Of a stretch of 64,000 bases of DNA, positions 42,900 to 50,693 are shown one piece after another (position 1 is the stretch's first letter; the number at the start of each line of letters is the position of its first letter). This DNA is from Microglena sp. YARC (taxonomy: Eukaryota; Chlorophyta; Chlorophyceae; Chlamydomonadales; Chlamydomonadaceae): contig CM039466.1 in assembly GCA_022414725.1 (NCBI GenBank), positions 36,170,447 through 36,234,446 on the forward strand, given 5' to 3'. The notes below the pieces were generated by a model. It saw only the letters and a program-made list of their open reading frames with translations. It searched no databases and was not told where the DNA came from. The position numbers and the translations under genes are program-made.

Positions 42900-45626
42900 A
42901 TGCACAATCGGACCGGTTTGGACGCGCTTCAGATGGAAACCGTGGTTTTGATCATGCGCCGAGCAGGCAGTTGGAAGAAGCACGGGAACTGGATGCACGC
43001 AGGATTCATCAGTCGAGCCATGCATACTGCTTTCGCTGCTGACGCTGCATGTGAAGCACAGGCGCTCGTGGAAAGATGTGATCATCTCAATCAGAACCCC
43101 ATGATGTTAGCGTGTAAGGCCGGGCGAGCCGACGTCGTCAGCATATTGCTAAAAGATCACAACGACATCCGGGCATTGGAGTACGCCGCTAAGGGAGGTC
43201 ATGTGGATCTCTGCAAGCTTCTTATGGATCCGGAGTTTGCAGGCGAGCACTGCGCAAAGGCAGATGTCAACACCAGCCAGGCACTGAGGTACGCCGCTCG
43301 GGGAGGCTATCTGGATGTATGCAAGGTTCTGATGAATCCTGAGTTCACAGGCGAGGAGCACCATGCCAAGGCAAGAGCCAACGAAAGCCAGGCACTGAGG
43401 TTAGCCGCTAGTGGAGGCTATCTCGATGTCTGCAAGGTTCTGATGAATCCGGAATTCGCGGGTGAGGAGTACCGTGCCAAATCTGATGCAGTCTTCAGCT
43501 ATGCACTGAGGTACGCCGCTAAAGGAGGCTATCTCGATGTATGCATGGTTCTGATGAATCCTGAGTTAGCGGGCGAGGAGCACTGTGCCAAGGCAGATGA
43601 CAACGAAAGCCAAGCACTGAGTGCCGCCGCTAAGGAAGGACATGTGGATGTCAGCAAGGTTCTGATGAATCCGGAATTCGCGGGCGAGGAGCACCGTGCC
43701 AAAGCTGATGTAGACTTAAGCTATGCACTGACTAAAGCCGCTATGGAAGGACATGTGGATGTCTGCAAGGTTCTGATGACTCCTGAGTTCGCGAGCGAGG
43801 AGCACAGTGCCAAGGCAGATGACAACGACAGTCTTGCACTGAGTGCCGCCGCTAATGGAGGCTATCTGGATGTCTGCAAGGTTCTGATGAATCCGGAATT
43901 CGCAGGCGAGGAGCACCGTGCCAAAGCTGATGCAGTCTTCAGCTATGCACTGAGGTACGCCGCTAAAGGAGGCTATCTCGATGTATGCATGGTTCTGATG
44001 AATCCTGAGTTAGCGGGCGAGGAGCACTGTGCCAAGGCAGATGACAACGAAAGCCAAGCACTGAGTGCCGCCGCTAAGGAAGGACATGTGGATGTCAGCA
44101 AGGTTCTGATGAATCCGGAATTCGCGGGCGAGGAGCACCGTGCCAAAGCTGATGTAGACTTAAGCTATGCACTGACTAAAGCCGCTATGGAAGGACATGT
44201 GGATGTCTGCAAGGTTCTGATGGATCCTGAGTTCGCGAGCGAGGAGCACAGTGCCAAGGCAGATGACAACGACAGTCTTGCACTGAGTGCCGCCGCTAAT
44301 GGAGGCTATCTGGATGTCTGCAAGGTTCTGATGAATCCGGAATTCGCGGGCGAGGAGCACCGTGCCAAAGCTGATGCAGACTTAAGCTATGCACTGACTA
44401 ACGCCGCTATGGAAGGACATGTGGATGTCTGCAAGGTTCTGATGGATCCTGAGTTAGCGGGCGAGGAGCACTGTGCCAAGGCAGATGACAACGAAAGCCA
44501 AGCACTGAGTGCCGCCGCTAAGGAAGGACATGTGGATGTCAGCAAGGTTCTGATGAATCCGGAATTCGCGGGCGAGGAGCACCGTGCCAAAGCTGATGTA
44601 GACTTAAGCTATGCACTGACTAAAGCCGCTATGGAAGGACATGTGGATGTCTGCAAGGTTCTGATGGATCCTGAGTTCGCGAGCGAGGAGCACAGTGCCA
44701 AGGCAGATGACAACGACAGTCTTGCACTGAGTGCCGCCGCTAATGGAGGCTATCTGGATGTCTGCAAGGTTCTGATGAATCCGGAATTCGCGGGCGAGGA
44801 GCACCGTGCCAAAGCTGATGCAGACTTAAGCTATGCACTGACTAACGCCGCTATGGAAGGACATGTGGATGTCTGCAAGGTTCTGATGGATCCTGAGTTC
44901 GCGAGCGAGGAGCATAGTGCCAAGGCAGATGCATACGACAGTCGTGCATTGAGATTAGCCGCTAATGAAGGACATGTGGATGTCTGCAAGGTTCTGATGA
45001 ATCCGGAATTCGCGGGTGAGGAGCACCGTGCCAAGGCAGATGAAGAAAACAGCGAGGCACTGTGTGCTGCCGCTAATGAAGGACATGTGGATGTCTGCAA
45101 GGTTCTGATGAATCCTGAGTTCGCGGGTGAGGAGCACCGTGCCAAGGCAGATGACGAAAACAGCGAGGCACTGTGTGCCGCCGCTAATGAAGGACATGTG
45201 GATGTCTGCAAGGTTCTGATGAATCCTGAGTTCGCAGGCGAGAAGCACCGTGCCAAGGCAGATGACAACAACAGCCAGGCACTGAGGGAAGGTGCTATGG
45301 AAGGACATGTGGATGTCTGCAAGGTTCTGATGAATCCTGAGTTCGCGGGCGAGGAGCACCGTGCCAAGGCAGATGACAACGAAAGCCAGGGACTATGTGA
45401 CGCCGCTCGGGAAGGCTATCTGGATGTATGCAAGGTTCTGATGAATCCTGAGTTCGCGGGCGAGGAGCACCGTGCCAAGGCAGATGACAACGAAAGCCAG
45501 GCACTGAGGTTAGCCTTTATTAGAGGCCATCTCGATGTCTGCAAGGTTTTGATGAATCCTGAGTTCGCGGGCGAGGAGCACCGTGCATCGTCATCCGTGA
45601 TTGGATGGGGGAGCGTGTTTACATAA
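42900..45626 (+). CDS. Ankyrin-repeat protein, 908 aa, 37-residue repeats
   Basis: From the first ATG of the frame, residues 1-60 are basic with no clear domain. One canonical ankyrin unit follows (PMMLACKAGRADVVSILLKD), then 22 units of 37 residues with the core GHVDVCKVLMNPEFAGEEHR. Canonical ankyrin units are 33 residues; here each loop is longer by four. Repeats 4-15 form a higher-order array: a block of four units (444 bp) occurs almost identically about three times, showing recent block duplication. Ankyrin proteins of giant viruses and amoebal symbionts bind host proteins, often as ubiquitin-ligase adaptors, but no F-box or PRANC domain is visible. The C-terminus ends abruptly in EEHRASSSVIGWGSVFT. 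There are no frame breaks over 2.7 kb. Confidence 0.85.
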   Translation: MHNRTGLDALQMETVVLIMRRAGSWKKHGNWMHAGFISRAMHTAFAADAACEAQALVERCDHLNQNPMMLACKAGRADVVSILLKDHNDIRALEYAAKGGHVDLCKLLMDPEFAGEHCAKADVNTSQALRYAARGGYLDVCKVLMNPEFTGEEHHAKARANESQALRLAASGGYLDVCKVLMNPEFAGEEYRAKSDAVFSYALRYAAKGGYLDVCMVLMNPELAGEEHCAKADDNESQALSAAAKEGHVDVSKVLMNPEFAGEEHRAKADVDLSYALTKAAMEGHVDVCKVLMTPEFASEEHSAKADDNDSLALSAAANGGYLDVCKVLMNPEFAGEEHRAKADAVFSYALRYAAKGGYLDVCMVLMNPELAGEEHCAKADDNESQALSAAAKEGHVDVSKVLMNPEFAGEEHRAKADVDLSYALTKAAMEGHVDVCKVLMDPEFASEEHSAKADDNDSLALSAAANGGYLDVCKVLMNPEFAGEEHRAKADADLSYALTNAAMEGHVDVCKVLMDPELAGEEHCAKADDNESQALSAAAKEGHVDVSKVLMNPEFAGEEHRAKADVDLSYALTKAAMEGHVDVCKVLMDPEFASEEHSAKADDNDSLALSAAANGGYLDVCKVLMNPEFAGEEHRAKADADLSYALTNAAMEGHVDVCKVLMDPEFASEEHSAKADAYDSRALRLAANEGHVDVCKVLMNPEFAGEEHRAKADEENSEALCAAANEGHVDVCKVLMNPEFAGEEHRAKADDENSEALCAAANEGHVDVCKVLMNPEFAGEKHRAKADDNNSQALREGAMEGHVDVCKVLMNPEFAGEEHRAKADDNESQGLCDAAREGYLDVCKVLMNPEFAGEEHRAKADDNESQALRLAFIRGHLDVCKVLMNPEFAGEEHRASSSVIGWGSVFT

Positions 45627-45769
45627 AACAATTTAACTTGAACCAGTACCCATGTGTCACCGCTCTTGACCCCAATACCTTGTTTGAGCATACAATCACC
45701 CCGAAATCATTTCACACACAAACAACCTCCTCAAATCATGAACGCTTGTGCAAAAATCATCAACTCTGG

Positions 45770-46360
45770 TTACACCCAAGGCGTGCTGGCGAGCTGCGTC
45801 GCTGCAGCTACCACCGCTCCAGCCACCACAACTGCCCCCACCATAACTGCCCCTGCGATCAGGTAGCCTGCCCGTACCACTGCAGCCGAGTGGGCCACCC
45901 CATAATAGCAGTGTGTGGCAAACGACTGGTAGTTACGCTTGCGAGCCTTGTAGTCCGCAGCGCCCAAACACGCCCTAGCACGTTTCACTACTTCATCAGG
46001 TGAGAACGGCGATGGTGGGCCGGAATCGATGCGTGGATCTCGACCCTGTGCCACAAACCACGACAGGGACGTCTCACGCACTCGTAGCTCGTCCAACGGC
46101 GCCTTACCACTACCATCGTCGAATAGAGACTGAGGGTCACCGCGGCAGAAGTGGATCACATGCACACTGTTCAGCACGTCAGACGCATCGCGCGCTGTGT
46201 ACTCCTTGCTGTAAGAACGGCTTACGATGCCATCATGAGGGTAGTCCAGTACCCGGTTGCATGTCACCTTCACAAGCTGCCCACCAGATAGTTGCATGGC
46301 GAAATGCGTGTGTGCTTCTTGTAGCTGCACATTTTTGTTCTTCTTGGACGTACGCACCAT
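45770..46360 (-). CDS. LRAT-like protein lacking the catalytic Cys, with C-terminal TM
   Basis: 196 residues from the ATG at 46360 (MVRTSKKNKN); an upstream extension runs into repeats. LSGGQLVKVTC, then YPHDGIV supplies the LRAT histidine. VIHFCRG and SLFDDGSGKAPLDELRVRE follow the family order, then FSPDEVVKRARACLGAADYK. Where LRAT proteins have N-C-E-H-F this one reads RNYQSFATHCYYG: the nucleophilic cysteine is tyrosine. The end (AGYLIAGAVMVGAVVVAGAV) is a transmembrane helix, the anchor seen in cellular HRASLS proteins. So it has the fold and membrane placement but probably no acyltransferase chemistry, unlike the soluble 438-1130 protein with an intact NC box. Confidence 0.7.
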   Translation of the reverse strand: MVRTSKKNKNVQLQEAHTHFAMQLSGGQLVKVTCNRVLDYPHDGIVSRSYSKEYTARDASDVLNSVHVIHFCRGDPQSLFDDGSGKAPLDELRVRETSLSWFVAQGRDPRIDSGPPSPFSPDEVVKRARACLGAADYKARKRNYQSFATHCYYGVAHSAAVVRAGYLIAGAVMVGAVVVAGAVVAAATQLASTPWV

Positions 46361-46519
46361 GGACTGCACACACACATGCACGTGATTTGAGTGATACAAG
46401 GGGGTTCGAGTCCTGGCATTGAAACACCACCACCCTAAGTTGGACTGTGTCAATACCTCGATACTGTAAGATATCACACACATATGACGGAAAACCCGGT
46501 AAAGTAATCGCAAACGATG

Positions 46520-46620
46520 ATCACATGTCAAGCAGAGGTCTGCTAGACAATAGATCTCGTATATCGATAGGGTAATCGCGGGCCCCACGGAGTGGGGTAG
46601 GGGAATTGAGCTGCAGAAAC
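46520..46620. repeat. Dispersed CAAGCAGA hairpin repeat, diverged copy
   Basis: CATGTCAAGCAGAGGTCTGC, TAGACAATAGATCTCGTATA, then TCGATAGGG and GCGGGCCCCACGGAGTGGGG. The sub-type with TCGTATATCGATAGGG is shared with 8968-9020 and 28630-28690. Confidence 0.7.
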
Positions 46621-46679
46621 CAAGTGTGTCAAGGCATCAATCAATCATCACACGCAAAACGGTGGAAAACTGTCACATC

Positions 46680-46735
46680 CACACTGTCCGTCCGTCCGTC
46701 CGTCCGTCCGTCCGTCCATTCATGACACACGGTGG
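46680..46735. repeat. (CCGT)n microsatellite with flanks
   Basis: Eight CCGT units after CTGTCACATCCACACTGT and before CATTCATGACACACGG. Shorter versions with the same flanks lie near 3635, 14725 and 34215. Confidence 0.8.
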
Positions 46736-46774
46736 TGGATCATCATCGCAAACTCATCGTCTGTCTCGTGGAAG

Positions 46775-46809
46775 TGGTGTAAACACGCGCATTGGGATAT
46801 ATATAGCAT
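46775..46809 (+). promoter_or_regulatory. TGTAAACA and TATATATA before a short gene
   Basis: GTGTAAACACGCG at 46781, then GGGATATATATAGC about 15 bases further, and ATG at 46810. The clearest combination of the window's recurrent motif with a TATA-like box. Confidence 0.45.
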
Positions 46810-46914
46810 ATGAGCAGCTCGACAGCAATCATGGCGCACATGACAACCAATGTCGTATTCCAGTTCGTGGCGTCGACAGCCTTGATTGCGGCACCGAGTT
46901 CGTGCCGTTGTTGA
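46810..46914 (+). CDS. Small membrane peptide, 34 aa, possibly frameshifted
   Basis: MSSSTAIMAHMTTNVVFQFV then ASTALIAA: one hydrophobic segment at the N-terminus. After the stop, another frame continues with a charged stretch (REKERENEGVKYGKATKAW). The layout of membrane anchor plus charged tail resembles the coiled-coil genes at 35-36 kb, so a frameshift is possible. Confidence 0.35.
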   Translation: MSSSTAIMAHMTTNVVFQFVASTALIAAPSSCRC

Positions 46915-46949
46915 GCGAGAGAAGGAACGAGAGAATGAAGGCGTGAAAT

Positions 46950-47144
46950 ATGGCAAGGCTACCAAAGCATGGAACGCAATATCGAAGCGATGCGATATTT
47001 CCCGAAAGGGATGTGCCGGTGATTGTTGAGGCAGGGTCTTACGCAACCGCATGTACTCAAACGAAAGCCGTGTGTATCAAGCAGGCTTGGAAATGGAAAA
47101 ACGTTGGGGGGTGCATGAGCTCACCTACGTGCGAGGAGATTTAG
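46950..47144 (+). CDS. Small cysteine-containing protein, 64 aa
   Basis: MARLPKHGTQYRSDAIFPER... then SYATACTQTKAVC, KWKNVGGCMSSPTCEEI. Four cysteines in the C-terminal 37 residues, exactly the part preserved at 5593-5703. It overlaps the end of the convergent TM-tail gene by 24 bases; the pair is duplicated together. Confidence 0.5.
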   Translation: MARLPKHGTQYRSDAIFPERDVPVIVEAGSYATACTQTKAVCIKQAWKWKNVGGCMSSPTCEEI

Positions 47145-47594
47145 CTTGTAATAGCATGGATCGATACAGAATATACAACTGCACGAAAAACATAACAGCA
47201 AGCAGCTCCAGAATGCTCTTTTCCTGAGCGGAAGATACCCGAATAGCCTTACATAATCGTCCATGTATTCCCACGTGTTTGCCGTGTACGTCTTTTCTAT
47301 CTCTACAATCTTCTTCAATCGAGCAGCATTCTGGTCGTACACAATTTTGGCACCAGATAATAGGTGGATTGTCGTGCCGTCAAACGTGAACATAGTCTTA
47401 TTCATCACGTTCGATGTACTCCTGAAGTAGAATGTCTCTTTGTACAGGTCGAGTATTTCTAAACATTTCTTGGCGTCATCCTCATTATCGAATACCACCG
47501 TTCCATGTAAAATAAATTTTTTGCCATTCCACGTACTGCCTGAAACTGTGAAACACGCATACATGCTTGTATCCAACTTCTTGAAGTTATCCAT
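47121..47594 (-). CDS. Hypothetical protein with C-terminal membrane tail, 157 aa
   Basis: Start chosen at MDNFKKL because the paralogue at 5721-6145 diverges upstream of it; a start at 47630 would add 12 residues. The soluble part (FTVSGSTWNGKKFILHGTVV, NEDDAKKCLEIL, TFDGTTIHLLSGAKIVYDQN) looks like a compact alpha/beta domain. The end (RKRAFWSCLLLCFSCSCIFC) is a cysteine-rich transmembrane segment followed by a short basic tail, as in tail-anchored or virion membrane proteins. Two paralogues in the window; family not recognised. Confidence 0.65.
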   Translation of the reverse strand: MDNFKKLDTSMYACFTVSGSTWNGKKFILHGTVVFDNEDDAKKCLEILDLYKETFYFRSTSNVMNKTMFTFDGTTIHLLSGAKIVYDQNAARLKKIVEIEKTYTANTWEYMDDYVRLFGYLPLRKRAFWSCLLLCFSCSCIFCIDPCYYKLNLLARR

Positions 47595-47667
47595 TGTTTC
47601 TGTTTTACACAGAAGAGATAGGGTGCGCAAAGCAATATACTAGACATAGTCTTGATTTTTTATACTT

Positions 47668-47833
47668 AATGGGCGTTCCTGCCTCCCGGCCGATTTTTTT
47701 AAATTTCTAATCAGGATTTAGAGCCTCCTGAACGACTCGCTAGCTTGAGACATCAGCACAAAGGAATCACAAATCCGCTCCATACCATGTTTCGCAACCA
47801 GTCAAAATCGGCCGGGAGGCAGGAACGCCCATT
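47668..47833. mobile_element. MITE, clean 166-bp copy
   Basis: Perfect ~30-bp terminal inverted repeats beginning AATGGGCGTTCCTGCCTCCC, flanked by ACTT at 47664-47667 and 47834-47837. The paralogous locus at ~6211-6235 has the same flanks joined without the element (TTATACTTGTG), so this is a filled site with its empty counterpart in the same window. Confidence 0.9.
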
Positions 47834-47895
47834 ACTTGTGAAAAATAAACATGGTATCATTCTCATCAGACAGGGTTCGATTTCTACCCCAGGAT

Positions 47896-48112
47896 ACAGA
47901 GATGGAGAGTCTTTTCAGATGTGTTCATGTGAACACGTTTAAAATAGGGATTGATGTGAGCCTCCGGCATTCTTCAGTATTTATTTTTTGTTGAAATAAT
48001 TGTTGTTACAGAGATGGAGAGTCTTTTCAAAGGTGTTCATGTGAACACGTTTAAAATAGGGATTGATGTGAGCCTCCGGCATTCTTCAGTATTAATTTTT
48101 TGTTGAAATAAT
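47896..48112. repeat. Two isolated 96-bp satellite units
   Basis: Both carry GTGTTCATGTGAACACG and TTTAAAATAGGGATTGATGT but then GAGCCTCCGGCATTCTTCAG, a variant absent from the main array interior and close to its exit sequence (GATGTGAGACATTCTCAG). Confidence 0.8.
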
Positions 48113-48233
48113 TGGAGTACGAACGGAAATCAATCTGAATTCGCGCGCGGCTATCCAGGTTTAAAGGTTACTGTCGATATTTACAATAAAAGCCACCACT
48201 GGCAACCCACTCGTACAAGATACATATAGAGTG

Positions 48234-48554
48234 ATGAATACCGGGCGTACGTGTAGGCTGTCTATCATGCTGGATGAAGGAGAACTGCTCCGCATCACAA
48301 AGTGCGAGTCAGGTGAATACTCGATTACTGGGTCACAGGGTGTGTGTGTGTGGGGCAATGGTTCGGAGCGGTTTATGGCATCCCATGTGACATCAATGTT
48401 GACTGGACATGACATAGAGCACATGGTGCTAACCAACAACATCTTCTTGCCTAACATCAAGCCATCTACTGCGAGCAACATGGTGGCGTGTGTGCTTGAG
48501 CGATTGGAGTTCGTGAAGCACATTGTCCTACTCAAAGGCGGGCCTAACTCGTAG
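48234..48554 (+). CDS. Hypothetical protein, 106 aa, perhaps 5'-truncated
   Basis: From ATG the frame reads MNTGRTCRLSIMLDEGELLR, VCVWGNGSERFMASHVTSML, LERLEFVKHIVLLKG. The same frame stays open ~60 bases upstream without ATG (TIKATTGNPLVQDTYRV), so the gene may have lost its start, possibly to the adjacent satellite insertion. No family recognised. It ends at the start of a transposase remnant. Confidence 0.5.
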   Translation: MNTGRTCRLSIMLDEGELLRITKCESGEYSITGSQGVCVWGNGSERFMASHVTSMLTGHDIEHMVLTNNIFLPNIKPSTASNMVACVLERLEFVKHIVLLKGGPNS

Positions 48555-48559
48555 TATTC

Positions 48560-49024
48560 CGTCGACTGTTTTATGGACTGAGTCAGAGTACACTCGGACA
48601 AGGGAATAAAGAGAAAGATTTTCATATAAGTTATCAGGCCTGGAGAAGAACTTTGCTTTTTTCTTTGTGAGCCCAAGCCTTTTTATCACAACGCTAATCA
48701 ACTCTTTTGATACCTCAAATCCGAAAGCATCCTTTACCTTATGACGACGACCAGAAAGAGATGCGAATGGATCTATTTTTAATGACGCCTTTAAGAACTC
48801 TATGACCACATCCGATTTTGTAGGTTTATTCCGTTTGTACACTTTTTTAGTGGGGTTTGAGATCCACCTCGAGACTGTCATGTGGCTTACATTCGCAAGT
48901 ATAGCCACTCTCCTCAAACTTTGCAGCAATGTGTACATGTGTACAACAATCGACCGTCTGTCCAAGTTGTACATAGAGAATTGTAATTGATTCAATATAC
49001 TGTAACATTATTGACCGGTCTGAC
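48560..49024 (-). pseudogene. Family A transposon, left part with transposase N-terminus
   Basis: The left end (CAGTCAGACCGGTCAATAAT on the minus strand) is followed by a 146-codon frame: helix-turn-helix as at 35886-36186, then KDAFGFEVSKELISVVIKRL and KKAKFFSRPDNLY. It stops before the catalytic core; the right half is absent. Confidence 0.65.
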
Positions 49025-49052
49025 TGCAACTTGTGTTTTAATTTATCACTTA

Positions 49053-49538
49053 ATGTCAAAAAACAACATGCAGGATCCGGACATCATGCATGGTTCTATC
49101 AGCTTTCAAAAGGCTACGGGGTCGACTGGACCTGATGACATGTACATCACCGACGACATAAGGGCCGTGTTTGAAGCTGTCGCACTTGGCATAGTCAGGA
49201 TGTCATTCAAGTATTCGGATGGAGCTCGGTGCAATCCTCCAGCTGGCCTTGCTGTACAAAGGGGTGGGCAGGTACTAGTTCATCAGATCATTGACACTGA
49301 TTTTGATACCAGGTGTTACGACGTGTCCATTCAAGAGTCCTACACAATCAAGCTCGGCAACGAGGACCTTTACAATATTGTGCCGCAGATGCAGAGCTAT
49401 GTCAAGCCCTCGCCAGCAGGTTCGCTTACCAAGGCAAGGGCATTAGCTGCTGCGGCTGCCGCTGCTGCTGCACACGTAGCAGCACTTGCCATTTCTGTTA
49501 CTGCAGACGATGAAATTGCTGTTGGTTATCTACAGTGA
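49053..49538 (+). CDS. Hypothetical protein, 161 aa
   Basis: The ATG (MSKNNMQDPDIMHG) lies 29 bases from the transposon end, in AT-rich sequence. The body (DDIRAVFEAVALGIVRMSFK, VHQIIDTDFDTRCYDVSIQE, YTIKLGNEDLYNIVPQMQS) looks like a beta-rich domain. The C-terminus has an unbroken alanine tract (ALAAAAAAAAAHVAAL), possibly helical or membrane-associated. No family recognised. Confidence 0.6.
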   Translation: MSKNNMQDPDIMHGSISFQKATGSTGPDDMYITDDIRAVFEAVALGIVRMSFKYSDGARCNPPAGLAVQRGGQVLVHQIIDTDFDTRCYDVSIQESYTIKLGNEDLYNIVPQMQSYVKPSPAGSLTKARALAAAAAAAAAHVAALAISVTADDEIAVGYLQ

Positions 49539-49608
49539 GCTTGTTCCTACCGAACTCAGTCTCAAGCTTATTCACTCAAGCAGCTTCGTGTACGGCACAC
49601 CTAACGGT

Positions 49609-49662
49609 GCATGCACAACACCGAGACGCGACATTGGAAATGTAGTGTAAACACAAGCAGGG
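49609..49662 (+). promoter_or_regulatory. Duplicated upstream block with TGTAAACACAA
   Basis: CATGCACAACACCGAGACGC, GACATTGGAAATGTAGTGTA, AACACAAGCAG. An almost identical 50-base block lies at 60200-60253, just upstream of the gene at 60295. Here no start codon follows within 100 bases, so it may be a displaced promoter. Confidence 0.45.
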
Positions 49663-49967
49663 TTGAGTGACGAATTGCTCATCATCGGAGGAGGACACAA
49701 GAAGAGACACGCGTGGCTGATGACGCCTACTCTAAGGACAGCAGACGCCAACATATTCCCTAGACGCTTCGAGAGCAGACCTACGACTTGGCTTGCTTGC
49801 GAAATTCACAAAGTTCTCTCGCGATTCTGAGACCGGAGATCGCGGAAACGCATTCAATAGGTGGGTTTGAATCTTTTGACGGAGTTGTGGTACACTACAG
49901 TACATGGCCCAGAGATTGAGATTGCAAAACACACGACTTAAGAAACAATCATCAGAATTTATAAACA

Positions 49968-50618
49968 ATGATTGACAATTCTCAACTACTTATCTGCATC
50001 TCTACCTTCGCTCTTATTTACATGGCTCGACTAAAGATTGAGCTTGAGACTGAGCGCGCTCGAAAGAAGGCAGATGCTGCTCGAGTGAATAGTATGGAGA
50101 TTGAGCTTGAGAATGCTCGAGTGAATAGTATGGAGATTGAGCTTGAGAATGCTCGACTGAAGATTGAGCTTGAGACTGAGCGCGCTCGAAAGAAGGCAGA
50201 TGCTGCTCGAGTGAATAGTATGGAGATTGAGCTTGAGCTTGAGACTGAGCGCGCAGAAGCGCTTGAGAAGCAACTGAGGTACGAGCTGTCAAGCATGACA
50301 ATCGAGCAATGGAATTCCCTGAACGATAATGACAGGCGTCTCAATGAGGATCTTTGCAAACAATACGGAATCCCCCTCCCCAACATGCAGGAGTCGTCCT
50401 ACCCAGATTCAACCGAACAGGATGGCGAACAAATCTACGACAAGTGTTCCATGTGCGCCTCAAAAAACGAGTGTAAACAACGCAAAATCCATACAGATTA
50501 CAGCCATACAAACTCGAATCTCTCTCTGTCGAATTCATTGTCGGGGCCATTCATTAATATTCAGTGCACGGATGTGGTGGCGGATTCTCGTCCCTCATCG
50601 CCTCGCCTCGTATCATAG
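49968..50618 (+). CDS. Membrane-anchored coiled-coil protein, 216 aa
   Basis: The start follows TTTATAAACAATG. Residues 5-19 (SQLLICISTFALIYM) form a short N-terminal membrane anchor. Residues 20-105 form a coiled coil built from internal DNA duplications (RLKIELETERARKKADAARV twice; NSMEIELENAR several times). The C-terminal ~110 residues are polar and include CSMCASKNECKQRK, four cysteines that could bind metal or form disulfides, and a serine-rich tail. Same general plan as the genes at 35-36 kb but unrelated sequence. It is directly followed by the second LRR gene. Confidence 0.7.
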   Translation: MIDNSQLLICISTFALIYMARLKIELETERARKKADAARVNSMEIELENARVNSMEIELENARLKIELETERARKKADAARVNSMEIELELETERAEALEKQLRYELSSMTIEQWNSLNDNDRRLNEDLCKQYGIPLPNMQESSYPDSTEQDGEQIYDKCSMCASKNECKQRKIHTDYSHTNSNLSLSNSLSGPFINIQCTDVVADSRPSSPRLVS

Positions 50619-50629
50619 TCCTCGAATTA

Positions 50630-50693
50630 AGTGTAAACAACCATTCTTCAGTGTAAACAACCATCAGCACAGCACAGAACACTTCACAAACGA
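50630..50693 (+). promoter_or_regulatory. TGTAAACA-type upstream region of LRR gene 2
   Basis: GTGTAAACAACC at 50632 and 50652, then CATCAGCACAGCAC and ACTTCACAAACGAATG. Conserved with 3696-3752. Confidence 0.5.

Noticed and set aside
44831..45379. Minus-strand ORFs over the ankyrin gene
   Set aside because: They are antisense shadows of the 111-bp repeat (111 is divisible by three).
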